Assembly: GCF_005503145.1 (NCBI RefSeq)
Contig: NZ_SCNV01000001.1
Location: 124,001-188,000 of the forward strand
Source of the DNA: Burkholderia sp. 4M9327F10
GTDB taxonomy: Bacteria > Pseudomonadota > Gammaproteobacteria > Burkholderiales > Burkholderiaceae
Reading direction: 5' to 3'
Length of the DNA: 64,000 bases
How positions within the stretch are numbered: position 1 is the first letter of the stretch; every line of letters begins with the position of its first letter. The notes below the pieces were generated by a model. That model did no database searches, was not told the origin of the DNA, and saw only the letters and a program-made list of their open reading frames with translations. The position numbers were made by a program, and so were the translations under genes. Of this stretch, positions 53,555 through 62,600 are shown piece after piece.

Positions 53555-54331
53555 CTAAAACATTCTCCCCGGCGCGTCCGCAGCCTCGGGCAACCACGCC
53601 CCGATGGCCTCGCTTGTCCACACCGGATCGTCGTGCGGCAGATCGTGGCCGGCCCACGGATGCTGGATATGCGCCGCGCCCCACGCTGCCGCCAGTTTCG
53701 CCGAGCATACCGGGTTCACCAGTCGGTCGTGCGCCGACGACAGAATCAATGTAGCGCAGCGCGGCACGCTCGCGCCGGCACTGAAGCGCGCCGCCGCCCA
53801 TAGCTGACGCAGCGCATTGGCGCGGCTCACCGGCGCACTCTCGCGAATCGCCACCCACGCGGCGAGATCGTCCGCCCGCGCCTCGGCATGGTTGCAGGTC
53901 AGCCGGTGGATGATCGCCTCGGCTTCGTGGCCGCGGCGCCAGTCGGCCGCCACCCGCAGCAGCCCCGGCCACGCCTGCGGCCGCAGACGCTCCGTCATGC
54001 GGCTGAACGGCCGCATGCTCGTATTGATCAGCACGAGCCGTTCGATCTCGCCGGGGTGCTGCTGCGCCCAGGCGGTCGCCACCATCCCGCCGAGCGACAT
54101 TGCCAGCACCCGGTACGGGCCGGGCACGCTGCTTTGCTCTACCGCCGCCCGCACGAAGCCGACCATCGCAGCCACCTCGCCCGGCGCACGCTGGTCGATC
54201 AGCGCGCCGTTGCCCGGCAGGTCGAGCTGCAGCAAGCTGTCGGTCTTGACCGCGTCATGCAGGACAGCCGGGAAGCGGCCCCAGTGACGCGTCTCGCGCG
54301 TGAGTCCACGCAACAGGATCCACGTGCTCAT
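53555..54331 (-). CDS. Alpha/beta hydrolase
   Basis: This 258-residue protein has MSLGGMVATAWAQQHP, the nucleophile elbow (M-S-L-G-G), near residue 98, and HDRLVN and AGHDLPHDDP, the acid and His sites. It resembles carboxylesterase-like hydrolases. ATG 54331 overlaps the carboxypeptidase stop by four bases (ATGA), so the two are translationally coupled. The longer frame upstream is antisense-like and overlaps the neighbour. Confidence 0.85.
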   Translation of the reverse strand: MSTWILLRGLTRETRHWGRFPAVLHDAVKTDSLLQLDLPGNGALIDQRAPGEVAAMVGFVRAAVEQSSVPGPYRVLAMSLGGMVATAWAQQHPGEIERLVLINTSMRPFSRMTERLRPQAWPGLLRVAADWRRGHEAEAIIHRLTCNHAEARADDLAAWVAIRESAPVSRANALRQLWAAARFSAGASVPRCATLILSSAHDRLVNPVCSAKLAAAWGAAHIQHPWAGHDLPHDDPVWTSEAIGAWLPEAADAPGRMF

Positions 54332-55362
54332 GCACCCGCCGCCCGATACCAATGTTGAATCGCGTAATGCAGCAGTTGCTGGCGCCGGCTGCCCTGCGGC
54401 AACCAGCGCTGCGAGGCGAACGCTGCCCGCGTCAGGAAATCGAGCAGGTTCGCATGGCGCCGCAGCACCCGTGCCGTGCGGTGCGCTTTCACCGGATTGA
54501 ACATGCCCTGGCGCGAGAACAGTTGCCGCGGATTCTTCTTGATCCACAGCCACGAGCCGAGTTCCAGCGTCATCGGCAGAAATACGTGCTCCGCCGGCGC
54601 ACGGTCATAGGCACAGTCCCACAGATCGCCGTGCAGCAGATATTGATGGCTCTGCGGTTCGAAAGCGTAGCCGTGATGCGGATGGGCGCGCTCGAACATC
54701 GATTTCAGCACGAACATCTCGGGCAGATGCGGCATCAGCTTGCGTGTGCGCGCATAGGGAAACCAGATGCTGTCGCGCCAGCCGTAACCGGAGTGGCAAT
54801 CGAGCGCGAAGCTGAGCGGCCGCGAGGCCAGTTCGGTATCCACCAGCTTGAGCAGCGCGGCCGCCTCGACTTCCATCGGCGCACCGCGCCGTCCGCGATA
54901 CCACGGCAGCCACGCGCCCAGGCGCTGGCCGCCCGCCAGCAACGGCACGCGCTCGTCGGCGTCCTGCGGCGCGTTGCGCATCAGGTCCACGCCGTTCGGA
55001 TTGGCGCGCGTGGCCGCCCACATCCCCCCCGGATTGCAGATGGGCATAAAGATCAGACGAATCGATTGCAACTGCCTGACCAGCAGCTCGTCCCATTCGA
55101 GGCGCGACAGCAAAGAGCGCATGTAGTCGAGCACCAGTTGCGTGCCGATGCGCTCGAGGCCGTGAATGCCGCCGAAAAACCCGATGGCCGGCGCCTGTGG
55201 ATCGCTCGAGCCGATGCTCGCCGTCAGCACAGGAAAGGTGCGGCCGTGGACGTGCGCCTCGCAGAGCGTGTTGACTTCGAAGCTAGCGCTGCCGGCGTCG
55301 AGGATCGCCTTGAGATCCTCGTACTCCGCGAAGCTGTCGGGTAGAAAGCTGAGAGCCTGCAT
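54328..55362 (-). CDS. M14 family zinc carboxypeptidase
   Basis: This 344-residue protein has GGIHGLERIG near residue 72, the HxxE zinc site, and DCHSGYG near 190, the third zinc ligand. LELGSW near 262 holds a Glu in the position of the catalytic Glu. No signal peptide is seen, so it is probably cytoplasmic, like the peptidoglycan-peptide or succinylglutamate-desuccinylase-like members. It is the first gene of the pair with the hydrolase and lies divergent from phnC. Confidence 0.85.
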   Translation of the reverse strand: MQALSFLPDSFAEYEDLKAILDAGSASFEVNTLCEAHVHGRTFPVLTASIGSSDPQAPAIGFFGGIHGLERIGTQLVLDYMRSLLSRLEWDELLVRQLQSIRLIFMPICNPGGMWAATRANPNGVDLMRNAPQDADERVPLLAGGQRLGAWLPWYRGRRGAPMEVEAAALLKLVDTELASRPLSFALDCHSGYGWRDSIWFPYARTRKLMPHLPEMFVLKSMFERAHPHHGYAFEPQSHQYLLHGDLWDCAYDRAPAEHVFLPMTLELGSWLWIKKNPRQLFSRQGMFNPVKAHRTARVLRRHANLLDFLTRAAFASQRWLPQGSRRQQLLHYAIQHWYRAAGA

Positions 55363-55474
55363 GGCGACGCCGAATGTGATTTGCAAGGTTATTGGGGACG
55401 GCACACGCGCTGTCTTCAGCAATATAGCCTGTTCGCGGCAAATATTAGATGACGGCGTGTGCGCCCTGCAGTTA

Positions 55475-55492
55475 GTGTCACATGGCTGACAC
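55475..55492. promoter_or_regulatory. Dyad GTGTCA-N6-TGACAC between the carboxypeptidase and phnC genes
   Basis: A perfect 6-base dyad at 55475-55480 and 55487-55492, in the divergent promoter. It does not match the direct-repeat Pho box. Function unknown. Confidence 0.45.
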
Positions 55493-55645
55493 ATCGCTGC
55501 ACGAACAAGGCCTCGCGCTCCGGCGCAAATTTCCCACACAGATAAAGTCGTATAGACGTTTAGATATCTTCACCGAACCGTCACAGAGCGTTCCTAGAAT
55601 GGCTCCCACATTCCGGCGCGTGCCGGAGGCATGGACGGGATACGT

Positions 55646-56557
55646 ATGGAAGCAATCCGCATCGAACGCCTCAGCAAGACTTTCACTAACGGCCGCAAGG
55701 CGCTCGACGAAATCGATCTGCGCGTCGGACAAGGCGAGATGGTCGCGCTGATCGGCGCGTCGGGCTCGGGCAAATCGACGCTGCTGCGCCACATCGCGGG
55801 CTTCACCGTGTCCGACGCACAGCCATCGCAGATTGCGATTCTCGGGCGGCCGATTCAGCAGAACGGCCGCATCGCGCGGGAAGTGCGGCGGATTCGCCGC
55901 GATATCGGCTTTGTGTTCCAGCAGTTCAATCTGGTCAACCGGCTCTCGGTGGAAACCAACGTGCTGATTGGCGCGCTGGCGCGGCTGCCGCTGTGGCGGC
56001 GCCTCGCCGGGCGCTTTCCGCGCAGCGAGCGCGCGCTCGCGCTGACTGCGCTCAGCGAGGTGGGGATTGCCGAACACGCTCGCGAACGCGCGGCGACGCT
56101 CTCCGGCGGACAGCAGCAACGCGCGGCGCTGGCCCGCGCGCTGGTGCAACGCGCCCGCATCGTCCTCGCCGACGAGCCGATCGCCTCGCTCGACCCGGAG
56201 TCGTCGCGCCGTGTGATGGAGATGCTGCGCGTGCTCAACCGCGACCATGGCCTGACCGTGCTGGTCTCGCTGCATCAGGTAGACATGGCGATGCAGTACT
56301 GCCCGCGCACCATCGCCCTGCGCCGCGGCAAGGTTGTCTACGACGGCCCGTCCGCCGCGCTCACCGCGCCGCTCCTGAAACAGCTCTATGGCGACGATGT
56401 ACGCGAGCTGCTGGCCGAGAGTGCTGATGGTGTCGAAGGTGTCGACGGTGCCGAAGTTAAAGGCACGTCTGAAGCCGATCACCACACCGCCCCGGAGCAC
56501 ACGGATTCACCGCAGCGGCGCTATGCATTCGCCGCCGATCCTGCTCACGCCACCTGA
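55646..56557 (+). CDS. phnC: Phosphonate ABC transporter ATPase
   Basis: This 303-residue ATPase has Walker [10 protein letters not shown], signature [15 protein letters not shown] and Walker [24 protein letters not shown], a close match to Phn[20 protein letters not shown] is also characteristic. The last 45 residues ([21 protein letters not shown]) are a low-complexity acidic tail not expected in PhnC. The start is ambiguous between ATG 55631 and 55646; I use 55646, as it fits the family length better. Confidence 0.92.
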   Translation: MEAIRIERLSKTFTNGRKALDEIDLRVGQGEMVALIGASGSGKSTLLRHIAGFTVSDAQPSQIAILGRPIQQNGRIAREVRRIRRDIGFVFQQFNLVNRLSVETNVLIGALARLPLWRRLAGRFPRSERALALTALSEVGIAEHARERAATLSGGQQQRAALARALVQRARIVLADEPIASLDPESSRRVMEMLRVLNRDHGLTVLVSLHQVDMAMQYCPRTIALRRGKVVYDGPSAALTAPLLKQLYGDDVRELLAESADGVEGVDGAEVKGTSEADHHTAPEHTDSPQRRYAFAADPAHAT

Positions 56558-56617
56558 AACCCCATAACCTGGCTTTCTCCTTCTGCCCTCCCTTTAGCAA
56601 ACTGGATTACTAGTTCG

Positions 56618-57583
56618 ATGAAACTCCTGCGCTCACTGATCGCCGGCGCGGCTGCACTTGTGTGCGTCGCCGCTCACGCCGAAGACCTCAATCTCGGCAT
56701 CATCTCGACCGATTCGTCCGCGGTGCTCTCGCAGCGCTGGCAACCGCTGATTGACGACATGAGCAAGCAAACCGGCCTGCATGTCAAAGCATTCTTCGCG
56801 ACCGACTACGCCGGCATTATCGAAGGCATGCGCTTCAACAAGGTCCAGGTGGGCTACTTCGGCAATGCCTCGGCAATGGAAGCCGTGGATCGCGCCAACG
56901 GTGAAGTGTTCGCCAAGATCACGTATGCGAACGGCGACTCCGGTTACAAATCGGTGCTGATCACCAATGTGAACAGCCGCTTCAAGACGCTCGACGATGT
57001 CTTCAGGAATACCAAGGATGTCACACTGGGCTTTGGCGATCCGAATTCCACCTCGGGCACGCTGATTCCCGGCTACTACCTGTTCGCGAAGCACAATGCG
57101 CCCGTGAACACCTCGTTCAAGGCCGTGTTGCCGTCGAGCCATGAAGCGAACCTGCTGGCCGTGGTGAACAACAAGATCGACATCGCGACCAACAACACCG
57201 AGATGCTCGACACGCTAAAGAAAGACCACCCGGACAAGTTCGCCCAGGTACGCGTGCTGTGGACCTCGCCGCTGATCGCATCGGACCCGCTCGTATGGCG
57301 CAAGGACCTGCCGCAGGCAACCAAGGACAGGCTGCGCACGTTCTTCCTCAACTACGGCAAGACCGACCCGCACGAAAAGGCCGTGATGGCGGCCATCACC
57401 GGTTATAGCGGCTTCACGGCATCGTCGGACGCGCAGTTGCTGCCGATCCGCCAGATTGCGTTGTTCCAGCAAAAGCAGAAGATTGCCGCGGATACGCATC
57501 TGTCGGACGACGATCGCAAGACCCAGCTCGCCGCGCTCGACGCGAAGCTGGACGCATTGAACGCCGCGATCTCGAAGCAATGA
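56618..57583 (+). CDS. phnD: Phosphonate/phosphite-type ABC binding protein
   Basis: This 321-residue periplasmic protein has a signal peptide ending near AAHA and then [66 protein letters not shown] and [16 protein letters not shown] match PhnD, where the Ser/Thr cluster binds the phosphonate. The ligand is unresolved. It lies 60 bases after phnC and overlaps phnE by four bases. Confidence 0.92.
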   Translation: MKLLRSLIAGAAALVCVAAHAEDLNLGIISTDSSAVLSQRWQPLIDDMSKQTGLHVKAFFATDYAGIIEGMRFNKVQVGYFGNASAMEAVDRANGEVFAKITYANGDSGYKSVLITNVNSRFKTLDDVFRNTKDVTLGFGDPNSTSGTLIPGYYLFAKHNAPVNTSFKAVLPSSHEANLLAVVNNKIDIATNNTEMLDTLKKDHPDKFAQVRVLWTSPLIASDPLVWRKDLPQATKDRLRTFFLNYGKTDPHEKAVMAAITGYSGFTASSDAQLLPIRQIALFQQKQKIAADTHLSDDDRKTQLAALDAKLDALNAAISKQ

Positions 57584-58413
57584 GCGCCGCCGACCTGAGC
57601 CCTCACCGCACGGCTAGCACGACGCGCGCGGCCGGCGCGTCGGCGGATAGCGGGGTCGGCAAACGAAGCTGGCTGTCGTTGCTCGGCTGGGTTGCCGTGT
57701 TTGCCGTGCTCGGCATTGGCTGGCACGGCGCGGATATGCGACCGTTCGATCTATGGTCCGACGCCGGCAATATGGGGCAGTTCGCCAAGGACTTCTTTCC
57801 GCCGGACTTCACCGAATGGCGTACGTACCTGCACGAAATGTATGTGACGCTGTCGGTCGCGGTGTGGGGTACGGCGCTTTCGCTGGTGTGCGCTGTGCCG
57901 TGCGGCCTGATGTGCGCGCGGAACATGGCGCCGCAATGGGTCGTGCAGCCTGTGCGGCGTGTCATGGATGCGTGCCGGGCGATCAATGAAATGGTCTTTG
58001 CGATGCTGTTCATTGTTGCGGTGGGTCTTGGGCCGTTTGCCGGTGTGCTGGCGTTGTGGGTGCATACCACGGGGGTGCTCGCCAAGCTGTTTGCTGAAGC
58101 GGTTGAGGCGATTGATCCGCGGCCTGCTGAGGGGGTGCGGGCTACCGGCGCAACCGGGCTTGATGAGATTGTTTTTGCTGTTTTGCCGCAGGTGATGCCG
58201 CTTTGGATCTCTTATGCGTTGTATCGGTTTGAGTCTAATGTGCGTTCCGCGATGGTTGTGGGGATGGTTGGTGCTGGCGGGATTGGTGTTGTGCTTTATG
58301 AAGCTATACGGTCGTTTGATTATGCTTCTACTGCTGCGGTTTTGATTTTGGTTATTGTTGTTGTCACTGTTATTGATCTTTTTTCTGCTTGGTTGCGGGG
58401 GAGGGTTATCTGA
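57580..58413 (+). CDS. phnE: Phosphonate ABC transporter permease
   Basis: This 277-residue permease has six hydrophobic segments and the EAA-like loop [24 protein letters not shown] near residue 188. It starts with an ATGA overlap with phnD. No C-P lyase, phnX or phosphonate hydrolase gene is near, so the imported compound is not broken down by neighbours. The last 400 bases have a strong G+T bias on the plus strand, unlike the first half. This leads straight into the repeat at 58431. Confidence 0.92.
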   Translation: MSAADLSPHRTASTTRAAGASADSGVGKRSWLSLLGWVAVFAVLGIGWHGADMRPFDLWSDAGNMGQFAKDFFPPDFTEWRTYLHEMYVTLSVAVWGTALSLVCAVPCGLMCARNMAPQWVVQPVRRVMDACRAINEMVFAMLFIVAVGLGPFAGVLALWVHTTGVLAKLFAEAVEAIDPRPAEGVRATGATGLDEIVFAVLPQVMPLWISYALYRFESNVRSAMVVGMVGAGGIGVVLYEAIRSFDYASTAAVLILVIVVVTVIDLFSAWLRGRVI

Positions 58414-58440
58414 TTGGGTGGTTTGGTTTTTTGGCCTTTC
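58000..58440 (+). other. G+T-skewed tract leading into repeat copy A
   Basis: By my count 184 of 240 bases at 58201-58440 are G or T (77%), against 30 of 60 at 57601-57660. Codons in phnE here end almost only in G or T, although its first half uses mostly C and G. The tract ends where the repeat begins. Confidence 0.85.
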
Positions 58441-58678
58441 CTTGTTTTGCTTTTGGTCTATTGGTGTTGCCCCTGTGCGGGGCGGCACTTACTTTCTTTG
58501 CCGCCGCAAAGAAAGTAAGCAAAGAAAGCGGGCTGCAACCGCTAGCCCGTAGTGAGCCATCCCGGTTTGCTACCGGAAACGGCCCAAGACGAGACCCGCT
58601 CTCGTACCACCTACCTTAGTGACACAGCATTCATCCGTTCCAGCGTTGCGCTTCGCGCTTCGCCGTTGGGCATAACTC
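58431..58678 (+). repeat. Structured repeat, copy A
   Basis: About 247 bases, nearly identical to copy C (inverted) and related to copy B. From 5' to 3' it has GCCCC-tgtgc-GGGGC, the perfect hairpin CTTACTTTCTTTGC-cgcc-GCAAAGAAAGTAAG (58488-58519), CGGGCT/AGCCCG, and ACGAGA/TCTCGT. A second CAAAGAAAG just after the main hairpin offers alternative pairing. Short open frames in it look like accidental translations. Confidence 0.85.
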
Positions 58679-58715
58679 TTTCGGTGTGCTCGTTGGTGGG
58701 TGGTTTATCACTTCC

Positions 58716-60215
58716 TCACGCGAACTGCGGTAGCGTTGCGTCGATCGCGTCTGCGAGTGTATCGAAGGCCGGTGCAATCTCCTCGTCCGGTACGCAGGCG
58801 TAACCGATCAATAGTCCTGATGGTGACTCCTCCGGCTGCGCGTAGTAGCCCGATAGCGCTCGCACGACAATGTTGCGCTCCAGTGCCGCTGCTGCAACTG
58901 CCCGGTCGTCAGTACCCTCCGGCAATTGCATCACCAGATGCAGGCCAGCATCGCCGCCGACCGCCGGCATGGCGTCGCCGTAGCGGCGCGCGGCAGCGTC
59001 CAGTACCGTCTGGCGCCGTTGGCCGTAAAGCGTACGCATCCTGCGAATGTGCGAGGTGAAGTGCCCCTCTGCGATGAACTCGGCGAGTACCGCCTGTTGC
59101 AGCAGTTGTCCCTCTCGATACAACTCGGCGCTCGCGGTCGCGAAACTCTCGGCGAGCGCCTCGGGTACCACCAGGTAGCCGATACGCAAGCCGGGGAACA
59201 GCGTCTTGCCGAAACTGCCGACATAGATCACCTGTCCTGCTGTGTCCAACCCCTGTAGCGATGCCAGCGGCCGGCTGCCGTAGCGGAACTCGCTGTCGTA
59301 ATCGTCCTCGATGATCCAGCATTGATGCTGTCGTGCATATTCGAGCAACATGCGCCGCCGTGCGAGGCTCATCACCATGCCGAGCGGGTATTGGTGCGAT
59401 GGCGTGACCAGCATCAGCTTCGGCGGCTGAGCAAGATCGTCTGCTGACGGGTTGATCCCTTCGGTGTCGACGGCGATCGGCCGCGATTGCAAACCTGAGA
59501 CATGCAGCACGCTGCGCACGCCCCAGTAGCACGGGTCTTCGGTCCAGATCACGTCGCCCGGATCGGATAGCAGGCGCACAGCCAGATCGACCGATTGATG
59601 AATCCCCGTCGTGATGATGATCTGCTCGGGCGTGCAGCGCACCGAACGTGAGGTGCGCAGATAGTCGGCAAGCGCATGCCTCAATAGCGCGAGGCCCCCG
59701 CCCGGTGCATACGTCAGCAACTCCGGCCTCAGCCTGCGCCAGTACTTGGCCTGCAGGCGGCTCCAGACACGGGCAGGAAACTTCGAGACATCCGGCACGC
59801 CTGGCATGAAAGCCCCCCACTGACGCTTCGACACCCCCGCCCCGGCGATCAATCGCGCCCCGCGCAGGGACAACGCCCGCCGTGCAGAGAGCGGTTGCGG
59901 CGCCGCGGCAGCCACGGCGGCGTCCGCTGCACCGACGATTTCATCAGGAGCGCTATCGGCCACGAAGGTGCCGCGTCCGGTGGTGGACGTGACATAACCC
60001 TCGAGTGCGAGCTGTTCGTAGACCTGGGTGACGGTATTGCGCGCAATGCCGAGTTCATTGGCAAGCAGCCGCGAAGACGGCACCTTGCTGCCGGCAGGCA
60101 GTTCGCGCGACAGGATGGCCTGCTGCAGCAAGCGGTGCAGTTGCCGGTAGATCGGCTGGCCGTTGCCGCGGTCCAGGCGCTGGGCCAGCCAGTCTGACAA
60201 AACGCTTGCACGCAT
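58716..60215 (-). CDS. gabR: MocR/GabR family regulator
   Basis: This 499-residue protein fuses a GntR-type winged helix (PIYRQLHRLLQQAILSRELPAGSKVPSSRLLANELGIARNTVTQVYEQL, about 21-70) to an aminotransferase-like domain. DDYDSEFRYGSRPLASLQG and GSFGKTLFPGLRIGY, with the PLP lysine, are intact. GabR binds GABA and PLP and activates gabTD. It lies divergent from gabT with direct and inverted TGGCTC motifs between. GGAG precedes ATG 60215. Confidence 0.93.
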   Translation of the reverse strand: MRASVLSDWLAQRLDRGNGQPIYRQLHRLLQQAILSRELPAGSKVPSSRLLANELGIARNTVTQVYEQLALEGYVTSTTGRGTFVADSAPDEIVGAADAAVAAAAPQPLSARRALSLRGARLIAGAGVSKRQWGAFMPGVPDVSKFPARVWSRLQAKYWRRLRPELLTYAPGGGLALLRHALADYLRTSRSVRCTPEQIIITTGIHQSVDLAVRLLSDPGDVIWTEDPCYWGVRSVLHVSGLQSRPIAVDTEGINPSADDLAQPPKLMLVTPSHQYPLGMVMSLARRRMLLEYARQHQCWIIEDDYDSEFRYGSRPLASLQGLDTAGQVIYVGSFGKTLFPGLRIGYLVVPEALAESFATASAELYREGQLLQQAVLAEFIAEGHFTSHIRRMRTLYGQRRQTVLDAAARRYGDAMPAVGGDAGLHLVMQLPEGTDDRAVAAAALERNIVVRALSGYYAQPEESPSGLLIGYACVPDEEIAPAFDTLADAIDATLPQFA

Positions 60216-60218
60216 AAG

Positions 60219-60262
60219 TGGCTCCTACATTTTTACTGAAATGGCTCTGAACGTCAGAGCCA
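60219..60262. promoter_or_regulatory. TGGCTC repeats, candidate GabR operators
   Basis: TGGCTC at 60219-60224 and 60242-60247 (direct, 23 bases apart) and GAGCCA at 60257-60262 (inverted). A possible -10 element TATTAT follows at about 60269. GabR-type regulators bind paired direct repeats, which fits. Confidence 0.6.
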
Positions 60263-60336
60263 AATCTTATTATAGTCGCTGCATGTGCCGTACCGAGTGG
60301 GCGGCTTCTGCCAAGACGGGAGTGAAGGAGATGACT

Positions 60337-61620
60337 GTGAAAAATGCTGATCTGAAGAGCCGCAAGGATGCCGCGACGCCGCGAGGCGTGGGCGTGATGT
60401 GCGATTTCTACGCGGCGCGTGCCGAGAACGCTGAACTGTGGGACGTTGAAGGCCGGCGCTTTATCGACTTTGCAGCGGGGATTGCCGTGTGCAACACAGG
60501 TCACCGGCACCCGAAGATTGTCGAAGCGATCCGCGCGCAACTCGATCGGTTCACGCACACGGCTTACCAGATCGTGCCGTACGAGTCGTATGTTTCGCTG
60601 GCGGAGAAGATCAATGAACGCGCGCCGGGCGACCACCCGAAGAAGACCGCATTCTTCACGACGGGCGTGGAAGCCGTTGAGAACGCCATCAAGATTGCGC
60701 GCGCCGCGACGGGCCGGCCGGGTGTGATTGCATTCACGGGTGGCTTTCATGGACGCACGATGATGGGCATGGCGCTGACGGGCAAGGTTGCGCCCTACAA
60801 GATTGGCTTTGGACCGTTTCCCGCGGACGTCTTCCACGCCCCGTTCCCGAATCCACTGCATGGCGTGACGACGGCGGACTCCTTGAAGGCGATTGAATTT
60901 CTGTTCAAGGCCGATATCGATCCGAAGCGAGTTGCTGCGATTATCTTCGAACCGGTACAGGGTGAAGGTGGCTTCTACCCGGCGCCAGTGGAGTTCGTGC
61001 GGGCGCTGCGCAAGCTGTGCAACGAGCACGGCATTTTGCTGATTGCGGACGAAGTGCAAACCGGTTTTGCGCGAACCGGCAAGCTGTTCGCGATGCACCA
61101 CTACGACGTGGTGCCGGATTTGATGACGATTGCCAAGAGCCTGGCGGGCGGCATGCCGTTGTCCGGGGTGGTGGGTCGCGCAGAGATTATGGATGCGGCG
61201 GCGCCTGGCGGATTGGGCGGGACATATGCGGGGAATCCGCTCGCTGTGGCGGCTGCGCATGCTGTTTTGGACATTATCGATGAGGAGAAGCTCTGCGAGC
61301 GGGCTGTTTTGCTTGGGGATCGGTTGAAGGCGAAGCTGGTCTCGTTGCAGGGTGAGGTACCGCAGATTGCCGATGTGCGTGGGCCAGGGGCGATGGTGGC
61401 CGTTGAGTTTTGCAAGGCCGGGACGCATGAGCCGGATGCAGACTTTACCAAGCGGGTTCAGGCTCGCGCGCTGGAGCGCGGGTTGTTGTTGCTCGTTTGT
61501 GGGGTTTATTCCAATGTTGTTCGGTTTTTGTTTCCTCTCACTGTGCAGGAGGGTGTCTTCGACGAGGCTTTGGGCGTGATTGAGGATGTGTTGCGGGAAA
61601 CTGTTGGTGTGGTTGTTTAG
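60337..61620 (+). CDS. gabT: 4-aminobutyrate aminotransferase
   Basis: This 427-residue PLP enzyme transfers the amino group of GABA to 2-oxoglutarate. FFTTGVEAVENAIKIAR, FTGGFHGRTMMGMALTGKV, EPVQGEGGFYPAP, LIADEVQTGFARTGKLFA and TIAKSLAGGMPLSGV, with the PLP lysine, are all present. GTG 60337 is preferred over ATG 60331: AAGGAG is six bases from the GTG but touches the ATG. It also gives the usual length. The 3' 350 bases are G+T rich on the plus strand. Confidence 0.94.
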   Translation: MKNADLKSRKDAATPRGVGVMCDFYAARAENAELWDVEGRRFIDFAAGIAVCNTGHRHPKIVEAIRAQLDRFTHTAYQIVPYESYVSLAEKINERAPGDHPKKTAFFTTGVEAVENAIKIARAATGRPGVIAFTGGFHGRTMMGMALTGKVAPYKIGFGPFPADVFHAPFPNPLHGVTTADSLKAIEFLFKADIDPKRVAAIIFEPVQGEGGFYPAPVEFVRALRKLCNEHGILLIADEVQTGFARTGKLFAMHHYDVVPDLMTIAKSLAGGMPLSGVVGRAEIMDAAAPGGLGGTYAGNPLAVAAAHAVLDIIDEEKLCERAVLLGDRLKAKLVSLQGEVPQIADVRGPGAMVAVEFCKAGTHEPDADFTKRVQARALERGLLLLVCGVYSNVVRFLFPLTVQEGVFDEALGVIEDVLRETVGVVV

Positions 61621-61700
61621 GGTTTCTTTTATTGCCTGCGCGGCGCTTTGGGGTGATTTGCCTGCGGCGCCTTGGTGTTTGGTTGTTTTTTTTATGGTGT
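61270..61700 (+). other. G+T-skewed tract leading into repeat copy B
   Basis: I count 153 G or T in 200 bases at 61501-61700 (76%), against 30 of 60 in mid gabT (60661-60720). The tract covers the gabT 3' end and 80 bases of spacer and ends at copy B. Confidence 0.85.
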
Positions 61701-61942
61701 TGGCCTTTCCTTGTTGTGTTATCGGTCTATTAGCGTTGCCCCTGTGCGGGGCGGCACCTACTTTTCTTTGCCGCCGCAAAGAAAAGTAGGCAAAAGAAAG
61801 CGGGCTGCAACCGCTAGCTTGTAGTGAGCCATCCTGGTTTGCCACCGGAAACGGCCCAAAACGAGACCCGCCCTCGCACCGCGCCCGTTAGTGACAAAGC
61901 ACTCATCCACCCCACTCCGCACTCCGTGCGTCGCGGTCGGGT
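61700..61942 (+). repeat. Structured repeat, copy B (diverged)
   Basis: Same order of hairpins as copy A, but the main stem (61757-61790) is CCTACTTTTCTTTGC/GCAAAGAAAAGTAGG: one substitution and one insertion relative to copy A, each matched on the other arm. The right end is more diverged. Confidence 0.85.
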
Positions 61943-62078
61943 TTGCAAGGGAAACCAGGGGGCGCAACGACAACCACTTGTAGCGAGACCAAGCAACCGG
62001 CCAGCCGCAGCAATCAAACCGTCTGATTTCGGCTATGGAAAAATCCATATAGTTAGAATACCTACATATTTAACGGAT

Positions 62079-62327
62079 CGAGTTATACCCAACGGCGGGG
62101 CGCGAAGCGCAACGCTGGAACGGATGAATGCTGTGTCACTAAGGTAGGTGGTACGAGAGCGGGTCTCGTCTTGGGCCGTTTCCGGTAGCAAACCGGGATG
62201 GCTCACTACGGGCTAGCGGTTGCAGCCCGCTTTCTTTGCTTACTTTCTTTGCGGCGGCAAAGAAAGTAAGTGCCGCCCCGCACAGGGGCGAAGCTAATAG
62301 ACCGATAGCAAAGCAAGGAAAGGCCAA
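62079..62327 (-). repeat. Structured repeat, copy C (inverted)
   Basis: Read on the minus strand it nearly equals copy A for its full length. The main hairpin is at 62239-62270. It is inverted relative to copy B, 136 bases away. The bases between (61943-62078) hold an AT-rich piece and no gene. Confidence 0.88.
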
Positions 62328-62600
62328 CACCCTAGAAACACCGACCAAATACAAGGCGCCGCAGGCAATAACCCTTAGCACACCAAAAACATTCCACCAT
62401 TAACGGAGTAAAAAAAGATGCCATCGCAGATAACCCTAAAAGACCCAACCCTGTTAAGAACAGAATCCTACATAGCAGGCGAATGGACAGAATCAGACGA
62501 CACCACAACGCTGGAAGTAAAAAACCCAGCCACCTCAGAGCTAGTAGGAAAAATCCCCCGAATGGGCCAAGCAGAAACCCGCCGTGCGATCGAAGCGGCC
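62328..62600 (-). other. G+T-skewed tract (minus strand) leading into repeat copy C
   Basis: I count 168 A or C in 240 plus-strand bases at 62341-62580 (70%), which is 70% G+T on the strand of copy C. A mid-gabD line (63241-63300) gives 36 of 60. In the first 55 gabD codons I find no T-ending codon and many rare ones (ATA, CTA, TTA, AGA, GTA). Confidence 0.8.

Noticed and set aside
55363..55645. A Pho box upstream of phnC
   Set aside because: No pair of CTGTCAT-like direct repeats at the right spacing; only an unrelated dyad.
58355..58619. Short open frames within repeat copy A (and matching ones in B and C) that look like small proteins
   Set aside because: They read through the hairpins in several frames and are probably the source of spurious hypothetical proteins. 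The hairpins covary instead.
60055..61845. A 596-codon frame opposite gabT
   Set aside because: It is antisense to gabT and runs into gabR and repeat B; its composition has no protein-like pattern.
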